Shown: piece after piece, positions 39,328 through 45,795 of the stretch | Position numbering within the stretch: the first letter of the stretch is position 1 | Layout: the number at the start of each line of letters is the position of its first letter | NCBI GenBank assembly: GCA_015057445.1 | Contig: SVEI01000015.1 | Span: 1 to 46,896 of the forward strand | Direction of reading: 5' to 3' | DNA length: 46,896 nucleotides | Origin: Lachnospiraceae bacterium | Lineage (GTDB): Bacteria > Bacillota > Clostridia > Lachnospirales > Lachnospiraceae | Notes under the pieces: generated by a model | The model's input: the letters and a program-made list of their open reading frames with translations, nothing else | Told to the model about the DNA's origin: nothing | The model's database searches: none | Translations under genes and position numbers: made by a program

Positions 39328-39873
39328 ATGAAAAATAAAGCAATTTTTATAACATTATATTTGGCAGTAGCTTGTTTTGTTGGAATAGGTACTTACTGTC
39401 TTATAGATTCTGAAGTTCAAAAGAGACAACTAGAAACTACTGAGGCAACTACAGAAGCATACGTAACGGAGGATGGGGATCAGTTTGACCTTGTTGATTC
39501 TGTAGATAGCCATGTTGCAAGTCAGCAGGAAGATGTTACCACAGAGTATATGGCAGATCAGTTATCTCCGGATTTTGAAAGTTATGATGCAGATAACCCA
39601 GATAATCCAGTAGGAGAATCTTGGTATGTTCCAACTACGGAAGCAACAACAGAGGCTCCAAAGAATGAGCCAACCACACAGGCGCCAGCAAATACACAGG
39701 CACCTGCAACTACACAGGCACCTGCTACCACACAGGCACCTGCAACTACACAGGCACCTGCTACAACAGAAGCGCCAACAGAGGCTCCTACGGAGGCTCC
39801 TACAGAAGCACCAACAGAGGCTCCAACAGAGGCACCTGCCCCAGAACCAACACCAGAAGTTCCAACGGAGTAG
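39328..39873 (+). CDS. Membrane-anchored Thr/Glu/Ala/Pro-repeat protein, function unknown
   Basis: The 181-residue protein has one N-terminal membrane helix or uncleaved signal (about 4-26, IFITLYLAVACFVGIGTYCL), an acidic spacer (about 27-105) and a C-terminal low-complexity region of TQAPA and TEAP repeats (about 106-181). No folded domain is seen, so it is probably an extended stalk outside the cell, perhaps in or across the wall. The Thr-Glu-Ala-Pro composition resembles the insert in the adaptor protein at 7400-8833. Its stop codon TAG (39871-39873) lies within the left terminal repeat of the palindromic element, and its terminator is inside that element. Confidence 0.8.
   Translation: MKNKAIFITLYLAVACFVGIGTYCLIDSEVQKRQLETTEATTEAYVTEDGDQFDLVDSVDSHVASQQEDVTTEYMADQLSPDFESYDADNPDNPVGESWYVPTTEATTEAPKNEPTTQAPANTQAPATTQAPATTQAPATTQAPATTEAPTEAPTEAPTEAPTEAPTEAPAPEPTPEVPTE
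39640..39864 (+). repeat. Tandem repeat array coding TQAPA/TEAP
   Basis: The DNA shows imperfect tandem units of 12-15 bases such as ACACAGGCACCTGC and GAGGCTCCTAC. Units are coding and in frame, so number can change without frameshift. The array is a likely site of strain-to-strain length variation. Confidence 0.8.
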
Positions 39874-39906
39874 CTCATAAACTACATTATAAGAATTTGA
39901 AAAGTC

Positions 39907-39945
39907 GACTAACCTTAACATTATGCTTAAGGTTAGTCTTTTTTT
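39907..39945 (+). terminator. Terminator of the TEAP-repeat gene inside the element
   Basis: GACTAACCTTAA (39907-39918) and TTAAGGTTAGTC (39927-39938) form a perfect 12-bp stem with an 8-nt loop and seven T residues. Confidence 0.9.
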
Positions 39946-39947
39946 AC

Positions 39948-40171
39948 GGCTTGAGACTATGGGTATTCCACTACACGCTGCGCTGTGGGTATTTTGTTCA
40001 GCCCAGAGTTACTTCGCGACTGTGTCCGGCCACCGCCGCAAAGCCACCATCCTGGTTCAGTTGCGGCTATTTTGGCGTCCATGCCAAAATGTGGCCTAAG
40101 TTATTCACTGGGCTGACAAAATTCACCCACGACTCCGCTATCGTAGTGTGAACACCCATAGCTCTCAAGCC
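39948..40171. ncRNA. Candidate structured RNA / palindromic core with a three-way junction
   Basis: GGCTTGAGACTATGGGT (39948-39964) pairs with 40154-40171 with one bulge. The stem continues through CACTAC/GTAGTG (39969-39974/40143-40148), GTGGGT/ACCCAC (39985-39990/40125-40130), ATTTTGT/ACAAAAT (39991-39997/40116-40122) and CAGCCCAG/CTGGGCTG (39999-40006/40108-40115). GGCCAC/GTGGCC (40028-40033/40091-40096) then closes a junction with hairpins GCCGCAA/TTGCGGC (40035-40041/40061-40067, containing ACCA/TGGT) and ATTTTGGC/GCCAAAAT (40069-40076/40083-40090). The strand that is transcribed cannot be told, since the fold works on both. Confidence 0.5.
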
Positions 40172-40249
40172 TTACAGGGTCTCATATCAAGCATAATGCT
40201 AAGGTGTCGACTTTTCAATGCCTTCGGCAAGGTAGTTTCCGTACGCAAA

Positions 40250-40284
40250 GAAAACACCGGCACATAAGGTTATGTACCGGTGTT
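40250..40284 (-). terminator. Terminator of the argH-small gene transcript inside the element
   Basis: A stem of AACACCGG..ACATAA (40253-40267) with TTATGT..CCGGTGTT (40270-40284) is followed on the minus strand by TTTTCTTT. It lies 36 bp past the stop of the minus-strand gene. Confidence 0.85.
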
Positions 40285-40320
40285 AAACTTTCACTAACTT
40301 CTTATAATGTAGTTTATGAG

Positions 40321-40569
40321 CTACTGGTGAAATCCTTCGGCTTCATCTTCGGCAGGAAGGTTATCGAAGAGGATTTCTCCAATATTAAGATCTACTGTGT
40401 CAAGGTCTTTTAGGATTTGGACTTCAGAGTTCTTTGGATTGATTTCCTCATTAAGCTGCTCCACTATCTCTTTGGAGAGACCAGACATAAGAACAACTTC
40501 ATCGATATCTATATGTCCTTTAAGCATCTTTCTTGCTAACTCGTATTGTCCTTTGGTTGTATTGTTCAT
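40321..40569 (-). CDS. Small acidic protein, function unknown
   Basis: The 82-residue protein begins MNNTTKGQYELARKMLKGHI, then DIDEVVLMSGLSKEIVEQL, followed by an acidic tail. The first 40 residues resemble the short C-terminal helical tail of Rpn/PD-(D/E)XK transposase-like proteins (K..YE.ARKML..G.....I...TGLS.EEI..L), so this may be a leftover domain or an independent small helix-turn-helix protein. Start at 40569 has AAAGGTG eight bases upstream on the minus strand. It lies 31 bp after argH on the same strand and is probably co-transcribed with it. Its stop codon TAG lies within the right terminal repeat of the palindromic element. Confidence 0.75.
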   Translation of the reverse strand: MNNTTKGQYELARKMLKGHIDIDEVVLMSGLSKEIVEQLNEEINPKNSEVQILKDLDTVDLNIGEILFDNLPAEDEAEGFHQ

Positions 40570-40600
40570 AGTTAATCACCTTTGCTTTATAATATAGTAT

Positions 40601-41983
40601 CTATTCTAGTGAAGCTAAATAAGCTTCATTAATGGCAATAACCTTTGCCATAGCTTCCTGTCCAGGAGCACCTATAGTGTTACGTTTGCTTACACATTCC
40701 TCAAGGCTAATTGCTTGATAGATGTCTTCTTCAAATACTGGACTGATTGCCTTGTATTCATCGAGAGTCATGTCAAGAAGTGAAATGTTCTTGTCTAAGC
40801 AGTAGAGTACAAGCTGTCCTACAATACCATGAGCATCTCTAAAAGGTACACCGTGGTTTACAAGATAGTCGGCAGCGTCAGTTGCATTGGTAAAGCCATT
40901 CATAGCACTCTTTTCCATAACCGAGTTGTTAAGCTTCATGGTAGATATCATACCAGTGAAAAGTGCAAGACAACCTTTAACTGTGTCTATTGCATCAAAG
41001 GTAAGCTCCTTGTCTTCCTGCATATCTTTATTATATGCCAGTGGAATTCCTTTCATAGTGGTAAGTATTGAAGTAAGCGCTGCGTATACACGACCGGTTT
41101 TGCCACGAACAAGCTCTGCTATATCAGGATTTTTCTTTTGTGGCATAATTGAACTTCCAGTGCTATATGCATCATCAAGCTCAACAAATTGATACTCGTT
41201 TGAGTTCCAGATAATGATTTCCTCTGAGAATCTTGATAAATGCATCATTATAGTTGAAAAAGCTGAAAGCATCTCAATTACATAGTCTCTGTCTGATACG
41301 GAATCCATACTGTTAAGAGTAGGTCCCGCAAAATCAAGGAGAGAAGCGGTTAACTCTCTGTCTAATGGATAAGTTGTTCCGGCTAATGCACCTGAGCCAA
41401 GAGGACAGAAGTTCATTCTGTCGTATATATCACAGAGTCTGCTATAATCACGTTTAAACATTTCCATATATGCTCCTACATGATGAGCAAATGTAACAGG
41501 CTGTGCCTTTTGAAGATGAGTGAAACCAGGCATATAAGTATTAGTGTTATCCTTCATAAGCTGATGAAGAACCTTCATAAGGTTTGCAACTAATGACTTA
41601 ACCTCAAGAATCTCATCTCTAGTGTAAAGCTTCATATCAAGTGCAACCTGATCGTTTCTCGAACGTCCAGTGTGGAGCTTTTTTCCTACATCTCCGATTC
41701 TATCAATGAGATTAGCTTCAACAAAACTGTGGATATCCTCATAAGTATCTGTGATTTCCAAAGTTCCGTTTTCTACATCATTTAAGATACCATTTAATCC
41801 ATCTATAATTTGGTCTCTCTCTGAATCTGTTAAAATGCCTGAAGCAGCAAGCATAGTAACATGAGCTATACTTCCACGTATATCTTGTCTATAAAACTTC
41901 TGATCAAAGGAGATAGAAGCGTTAAAGTTATATACTAATTTGTCAGTTTCTTTGGTGAATCGTCCACCCCAAAGCTGTGCCAT
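40601..41983 (-). CDS. argH: Argininosuccinate lyase
   Basis: The 460-residue enzyme splits argininosuccinate to arginine and fumarate, the last step of arginine synthesis. It starts [14 protein letters not shown], typical of ArgH, and has [13 protein letters not shown], the TFAHH histidine region and the fumarase/aspartase signature [12 protein letters not shown] with the catalytic serine. Length is standard. Start at 41983 is seven bases after GAGGT on the minus strand. A promoter at 42052-42080 gives a leader of about 62 nt containing a hairpin AGACCAG/CTGGTCT (42011-42040). No argG is beside it. A small gene follows within 31 bp. Confidence 0.97.
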   Translation of the reverse strand: MAQLWGGRFTKETDKLVYNFNASISFDQKFYRQDIRGSIAHVTMLAASGILTDSERDQIIDGLNGILNDVENGTLEITDTYEDIHSFVEANLIDRIGDVGKKLHTGRSRNDQVALDMKLYTRDEILEVKSLVANLMKVLHQLMKDNTNTYMPGFTHLQKAQPVTFAHHVGAYMEMFKRDYSRLCDIYDRMNFCPLGSGALAGTTYPLDRELTASLLDFAGPTLNSMDSVSDRDYVIEMLSAFSTIMMHLSRFSEEIIIWNSNEYQFVELDDAYSTGSSIMPQKKNPDIAELVRGKTGRVYAALTSILTTMKGIPLAYNKDMQEDKELTFDAIDTVKGCLALFTGMISTMKLNNSVMEKSAMNGFTNATDAADYLVNHGVPFRDAHGIVGQLVLYCLDKNISLLDMTLDEYKAISPVFEEDIYQAISLEECVSKRNTIGAPGQEAMAKVIAINEAYLASLE

Positions 41984-42051
41984 AATATGTACCTCACAAT
42001 TTTAATATTAAGACCAGATTCATTTTATTTTGACTGGTCTCCTAGAGAAAC

Positions 42052-42080
42052 ATTCTACAACATATTTAAAATAGCTTCAA
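42052..42080 (-). promoter_or_regulatory. Promoter of argH
   Basis: On the minus strand TTGAAG (42080-42075), a 17-bp spacer and TAGAAT (42057-42052) fit sigma-A. The leader hairpin at 42011-42040 contains a TGAAT half-site that resembles half of an ArgR box, but no full box is seen. Confidence 0.65.
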
Positions 42081-42102
42081 GAGTAAATGTATTATTTTAA
42101 AG

Positions 42103-42132
42103 TTGACATAGGGCGGAGTGAGAGGATAAAAT
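42103..42132 (+). promoter_or_regulatory. Promoter of the aldo/keto reductase gene
   Basis: TTGACA (42103-42108), an 18-bp spacer and TAAAAT (42127-42132) form a good promoter, divergent from that of argH. Confidence 0.7.
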
Positions 42133-42173
42133 TTGAGATAGTGGAGATGTACTATTGATAAGGAGGAGTTTCA

Positions 42174-43301
42174 ATGATTTACAAGGATTTTCAAGGAAAA
42201 AAACTATCAGCCCTTGGTATGGGTGCTATGAGATTACCAGTTGTAGACGGTAAGAATGACGTTATAGATGAAGTGGCTACTAAAAAAATGTTTGATTATG
42301 CTATAGAAAAAGGAGTTAACTATTTTGATACAGCATGGGGCTATCATGATGGTCAATCTGAACTGATAGTTGGAAAGCTACTTAAGAAGTATCCAAGAGA
42401 TAGTTATTACATAGCTACCAAATTTCCTGGATATGATGTGTCAAATATGGGGAAAGTTGAAGAAATATTTGAAAAACAGCTTGAAAAGACAGGGATGGAG
42501 TATTTTGACTTTTACTTGTTCCACAATGTATGTGAGCTTAATATAGATGGATATTTAGATGAGAAATATGGTATATTTGATTATCTTATGAAACAAAAAG
42601 AAAATGGTCGTATCAAACACTTGGGATTTTCTACTCATGGCAATGATGATACAGTGAAGAGGTTCCTAGCTGCATATGGAGAACATATGGAGTTTTGTCA
42701 GATACAGTTAAACTACATAGATTATGAATTTCAGAATGCAAAAGCTAAGTTAGATATATTGAAGGAATACAACATTCCGGTATGGGTTATGGAACCTGTA
42801 AGAGGCGGAAAGTTGGCCAAACTTGATGATGAGTATGAAGCTAGATTAAAGGCATTAAGACCTGATGAAAGGGTGGTTGCATGGGCATTTAGATATCTTC
42901 AGACTATACCAGAGGTTACAGTTACATTGTCAGGAATGTCTAATTTTGAGCAGTTAAAGGAAAATATAGCCACATACGAAGAAGAAAAGGTACTATCAAA
43001 TGAAGAGTACAATGAACTTATGTCTGTGGCAAGTGATATGGTTTCGAAGATTGCGCTTCCATGTACTGCATGTAGGTACTGCACAACCCACTGTCCAAAA
43101 GGTTTGAATATACCTGAGCTAATTGAAATATATAATGAACATATATTTACAGGTGGTGGATTTTTAGCAGGATTTGCAATCAATGCTATGCCAGAGAACA
43201 AGAGGCCACATGCTTGTATTGGTTGCAAACAGTGTGAAGCCGTTTGTCCACAGATGATAAAGATATCAGAGATGATGAAAGACTTTGTTGATAAGCTATA
43301 A
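42174..43301 (+). CDS. Aldo/keto reductase with C-terminal 4Fe-4S ferredoxin domain
   Basis: The 375-residue protein has an aldo/keto reductase barrel with the catalytic set D52, Y57, K83 and H117 (FDTAWGY, ATKFP, FHNV), followed from about residue 300 by a ferredoxin-type domain with CTACRYCTTHCP and CIGCKQCEAVCP, the pattern for two 4Fe-4S clusters. Such fusions are common in anaerobic Firmicutes, where electrons may come from ferredoxin as well as NAD(P)H; substrates are mostly unknown. The start has AAGGAGGAG at a good distance. The DUF1893 gene follows by 17 bp. Confidence 0.93.
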   Translation: MIYKDFQGKKLSALGMGAMRLPVVDGKNDVIDEVATKKMFDYAIEKGVNYFDTAWGYHDGQSELIVGKLLKKYPRDSYYIATKFPGYDVSNMGKVEEIFEKQLEKTGMEYFDFYLFHNVCELNIDGYLDEKYGIFDYLMKQKENGRIKHLGFSTHGNDDTVKRFLAAYGEHMEFCQIQLNYIDYEFQNAKAKLDILKEYNIPVWVMEPVRGGKLAKLDDEYEARLKALRPDERVVAWAFRYLQTIPEVTVTLSGMSNFEQLKENIATYEEEKVLSNEEYNELMSVASDMVSKIALPCTACRYCTTHCPKGLNIPELIEIYNEHIFTGGGFLAGFAINAMPENKRPHACIGCKQCEAVCPQMIKISEMMKDFVDKL

Positions 43302-43318
43302 ATATATGGGAGCTGAAA

Positions 43319-43756
43319 ATGAGTAGTATAAATAGAGCTAAAGAACATCTTAAGCAGGGTGGATATACTTGTGTTATGATAAAAAATGACTTAATATTTA
43401 CAAGTAAAGAAAGAGGAGTTAAACCACTTCTTGACTGGATAGATTGCGGAACTGATTTTGAAAATGCTGTGGTTGCTGATAAGGTTGTGGGTAAAGCTGC
43501 TGCATTTTTGTATGTTTTGCTTAAGGTTAAGGAAATATACGCTGTAGTATTAAGTCAACCCGCATTGAGAGTTTTAGAAAAACACAACATAGAGATTTCG
43601 TATGAAGAAAAGGTCAGTGCAATTCGTAATAGAGATAATACAGGGAACTGTCCTATGGAATCAGCCGTTTGGGATGTTGACAACCCAGAAGAAGCATTAG
43701 TTGTAATAAGAGAAACTCGAGAAGGATTGTTAAAAAATCAAATCAACAATTCTTAA
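43319..43756 (+). CDS. DUF1893 domain protein
   Basis: The 145-residue protein matches the DUF1893 pattern: INRAKEHLKQGGYTCVMIKN, then ERGVKPLLDWIDCG, then VVADKVVGKAAAFLYVLLKV and NCPMESAVWDVDNPEEAL. The domain is related to cytidine-deaminase-like folds in some classifications and has no settled function. It is cytosolic, without signal or membrane helix. GGGAG precedes the ATG by six bases. It is co-transcribed with the Fe-S aldo/keto reductase upstream, an arrangement that suggests a shared redox or detoxification task, by position only. Confidence 0.85.
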   Translation: MSSINRAKEHLKQGGYTCVMIKNDLIFTSKERGVKPLLDWIDCGTDFENAVVADKVVGKAAAFLYVLLKVKEIYAVVLSQPALRVLEKHNIEISYEEKVSAIRNRDNTGNCPMESAVWDVDNPEEALVVIRETREGLLKNQINNS

Positions 43757-43763
43757 AAATAAG

Positions 43764-43792
43764 TTGATTATGAAAATGTATTGTTTTACAAT
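43764..43792 (+). promoter_or_regulatory. Promoter of the microprotein-transglutaminase operon
   Basis: TTGATT (43764-43769), a 17-bp spacer and TACAAT (43787-43792) fit sigma-A. The -10 is part of a short palindrome ATTGT-TTT-ACAAT. Confidence 0.6.
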
Positions 43793-43850
43793 AATGTGGT
43801 TGATTGTAGAAATCTTTCAACTTGAAATATGATTATTTATGGAGGATGAT

Positions 43851-44012
43851 ATGTTAGATATATATACATTGTTGATGGCAGCAACAGGGGATAATAGCAA
43901 GCCGCTTCTTGTGGCAATTTGTTTAATTGTATCAGTTATACTTACTATCGTATTACTTGTCACTGGTAGAATGGCAAATAAACAAGACGAAGACGTGGAT
44001 GATGAAGAATAA
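43851..44012 (+). CDS. 53-residue membrane microprotein resembling a wall-sorting tail
   Basis: The gene begins at ATG 43851, five bases after GGAGG (43841-43845), and ends with TAA at 44010-44012. The peptide has a short N-terminus with AATGDNSKP, one membrane helix (about 19-38, LLVAICLIVSVILTIVLLVT) and a charged end (GRMANKQDEDVDDEE). The TGDNS-helix-Arg order recalls the C-terminal sorting signals (xPxTGDxS) of sortase substrates in this group, but it has no preceding protein and its tail is acidic, not basic. It lies 23 bp before a membrane transglutaminase-like gene, so it may be a small partner of that enzyme. Confidence 0.72.
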   Translation: MLDIYTLLMAATGDNSKPLLVAICLIVSVILTIVLLVTGRMANKQDEDVDDEE

Positions 44013-44035
44013 TGTAGTCTTGAAAGGGATTTAAT

Positions 44036-45112
44036 ATGGAGGAGAAAAAACAAAAAGTATATTGGTTTGTGCCTATTATAATATTAGCTGTTATATTGGT
44101 GGCTTATTTTTATGAGTGGGACTTAGGTGCTAAAAATAACCCGGAAGTAACTGCGTATAATGTAATTGATTTGGCTGAAATAGTAAATTCACAGATAGAT
44201 AGTGGTAAGGATAAAGGTTCATTTTATATATCTGGAATAACAGAAGAAGAGCTAACTCAAATTAATGATTACGTATGTAGTGTTAATGGCATGGTGGATA
44301 GATATGTGATTAATACAAAAAGTGGAAAAAAACAGAAAATCACATTCCATTATGAAATCTCAGATAATTACTATGTAAAAGAAAAGTATCTAAATGGTGT
44401 TGAAATTCCATCTGATAGACCTATGGCATACAAATTGTATGAGAAGACAGTTGAGATTATTGATAGTATAATTAAGCCTGGAATGACAGATTACGAAAAA
44501 GAATTGGCTATACATGACTATATAGTGGCTAACTGTAAATATGGTCAAAAAGATGAATCAAAGGAGTATGGATTTAGAGCATATGGATGTTTGGTTCAAG
44601 GTATAGCGGTTTGTAACGGATATGCTGAGGCAATGTCTCTTTTGTTAACTTGTGCTGGTGTAGAGAATGGTATTATGACAGGTTCTGCAGGAGAAGAGTT
44701 ACATGCATGGAATATTGTAAAGATCGATGGTCAGTGGTATCAGGTGGATGCAACATGGGACGATCCAGTTCCTGACACAGGTGATTTTGTATCCCATACG
44801 TTCTTTAATATAACTGATGATATGATGGATGACACTCATAGCTGGAACGAGGAATTATATGAACAATGTAAAGGTAAGACATATAACTATTATGATTACA
44901 ATGGCTATGTATATGAATATTCTGATTTAGAAAAAGTAGTTACAGATGCGGCAATGAGAGATATAACAGGTGAGTTAGAATTTGTTGTTACAGATTATGA
45001 TGAGAGCCTGTATACCTATGATTTCATTAATAATATTCCAGGTATCAATAGTATAAGTCATGTTGTTCAACCTATGGGAAACAATCATGTTATTATAATT
45101 TATCTAAACTAA
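44036..45112 (+). CDS. Membrane-anchored transglutaminase-like protein
   Basis: The 358-residue protein has an N-terminal membrane helix (about 8-26, VYWFVPIIILAVILVAYFY), a spacer domain (about 38-135) and a transglutaminase-like papain-fold domain (about 140-260) with the catalytic triad C193 (GIAVCNGYAEAM), H223 (ELHAWN) and D238 (YQVDATWDDP). Such proteins act outside the cell as proteases or crosslinkers, with few known substrates. The ribosome site is an AAAGGGA stretch. It is preceded by the microprotein (23 bp) and followed by a DUF5721-like gene (16 bp), so the three likely share a transcript. Confidence 0.92.
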   Translation: MEEKKQKVYWFVPIIILAVILVAYFYEWDLGAKNNPEVTAYNVIDLAEIVNSQIDSGKDKGSFYISGITEEELTQINDYVCSVNGMVDRYVINTKSGKKQKITFHYEISDNYYVKEKYLNGVEIPSDRPMAYKLYEKTVEIIDSIIKPGMTDYEKELAIHDYIVANCKYGQKDESKEYGFRAYGCLVQGIAVCNGYAEAMSLLLTCAGVENGIMTGSAGEELHAWNIVKIDGQWYQVDATWDDPVPDTGDFVSHTFFNITDDMMDDTHSWNEELYEQCKGKTYNYYDYNGYVYEYSDLEKVVTDAAMRDITGELEFVVTDYDESLYTYDFINNIPGINSISHVVQPMGNNHVIIIYLN

Positions 45113-45128
45113 AGTTAAGGAAAATGAT

Positions 45129-45599
45129 ATGAAAAGTTTTGATGTAGAAGACATTAAAAATTATATGAATCAGCTTCTTGTAAATGAGCGTTTTGATAGC
45201 TTTTATCTCTATGAAGCTAGAGTTAAAGGAGCCATAGATTATTTTATTGGTGGAAAGCTAAATAGGGATTATTTTGATGAAGGTGAGATTGAAGATATTA
45301 AAGACACAGATTACATAAGCTGGGGAAAAGTAAAACAGACAATATATGATTTGATGAAGGGAAATAAGCTACCTATAAACTTTAAGATAATCCTTATGTT
45401 TAATAGGGATAACATTACAAGGCTAATCGAGATGAATAATCTACCTGTTAAGCCAGAGGATATAGGGGCATTATTTTACAATATTCATTATGAATCAGGA
45501 CAATTGAATATAACAACAGGTACATCTCTTAAAGTATTTACATTAGATAAGAGATTAGAACAGCTGTGGGATGAAACAGTAGAAAAATATTATATTTAA
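45129..45599 (+). CDS. DUF5721-like protein, function unknown
   Basis: The 156-residue protein has the pattern VEDIKNYMNQLLVNERFDSF then EARVKGAIDYFIGGKLN and LPINFKIILMFNRDNITRLI, which I associate with DUF5721 proteins of Lachnospiraceae. They are cytosolic and of unknown role. The ribosome site is TTAAGGAA about nine bases before ATG 45129. It is the last gene of the microprotein-transglutaminase operon, and a hairpin at 45604-45641 probably ends the transcript. Confidence 0.72.
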   Translation: MKSFDVEDIKNYMNQLLVNERFDSFYLYEARVKGAIDYFIGGKLNRDYFDEGEIEDIKDTDYISWGKVKQTIYDLMKGNKLPINFKIILMFNRDNITRLIEMNNLPVKPEDIGALFYNIHYESGQLNITTGTSLKVFTLDKRLEQLWDETVEKYYI

Positions 45600-45603
45600 G
45601 ATG

Positions 45604-45641
45604 AGATGTGCTTGACTCTCGCAAGCATAGTTTGCACATCT
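45604..45641 (+). terminator. Hairpin after the DUF5721-like gene
   Basis: AGATGTGC (45604-45611) and GCACATCT (45634-45641) form a perfect 8-bp stem, with inner CTTG/CAAG pairing, 4 bp after the stop. The tail TATT is weak. Confidence 0.55.
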
Positions 45642-45656
45642 TATTAGAAAGTTTTG

Positions 45657-45690
45657 TTAGCACTCTCGTCAAGAGAGTGCTAATTTTTTC
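45657..45690 (+). promoter_or_regulatory. CIRCE operator (HrcA site) that also looks like a terminator
   Basis: TTAGCACTC (45657-45665), nine bases and GAGTGCTAA (45675-45683) match the CIRCE consensus exactly, the site of the heat-shock repressor HrcA. The stem extends inward to 11 bp with a 5-nt loop and is followed by six T residues, as in an intrinsic terminator. It ends 7 bp upstream of the htpG -35, not over the transcription start as is usual. Confidence 0.93.
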
Positions 45691-45719
45691 TTGACATTGG
45701 AAAAATAGGGGAGTATTAT
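45691..45719 (+). promoter_or_regulatory. Strong sigma-A promoter of htpG
   Basis: TTGACA (45691-45696), a 17-bp spacer and TATTAT (45714-45719). The leader to 45796 is about 70 nt and carries AGGAGG at 45782-45787. Confidence 0.88.
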
Positions 45720-45795
45720 ACTCTTTGTAGAACATAAACAATGTTCTTATGAGGGGACAAAACTAAAATTATTATATATCTAGGAGGCGATTTTA

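Larger units (their letters stand above)
39869..40325. repeat. 457-bp gene-free palindromic element with 27-bp perfect terminal inverted repeats
   Basis: The left end (39869-39895, AGTAGCTCATAAAC...TAAGAA) is the exact reverse complement of the right end (40299-40325). An inner 13-bp repeat TTGAAAAGTCGAC (39897-39909) matches GTCGACTTTTCAA (40206-40218), and complementarity continues to about 39929 and 40188. The middle (39948-40171) is GC-richer and highly structured. The ends include the TAG stop codons of the convergent genes on both sides. If the ends are trimmed to GCTCATAAAC, both are flanked by TA, as for IS630/mariner-type MITEs. No open frame of note and no transposase are present. 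It is either a non-autonomous mobile element, a structured RNA locus, or a large bidirectional terminator. Confidence 0.8.

Noticed and set aside
39562-39921. Cys/Trp/Arg-rich and Val-Gly-Ala-Ser-rich open frames opposite the TEAP-repeat gene
   Set aside because: They are mirror products of the coding repeats in the real gene and have no start signals of their own.
40051-40062. GGTTCAG within the palindromic core, like a tRNA T-loop
   Set aside because: No acceptor stem, D-arm or anticodon arm fits around it; the bases are explained by the ACCA/TGGT hairpin.
39869-40325. CRISPR array or leader
   Set aside because: The repeats are inverted and not regularly spaced direct repeats; there are no spacers and no cas genes in the window.
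39897-40413. Short open frames within the palindromic element on the plus strand (39897-40151, 40204-40413)
   Set aside because: They run across hairpin stems, have no ribosome site, unusual Cys/Arg/Trp-rich composition and no recognisable domain; the second also runs antisense into the small gene at 40321-40569.
42011-42040. ArgR box or T-box in the argH leader
   Set aside because: Only a TGAAT half-site and a 7-bp hairpin are present; the leader is far too short for a T-box and has no T-box sequence.
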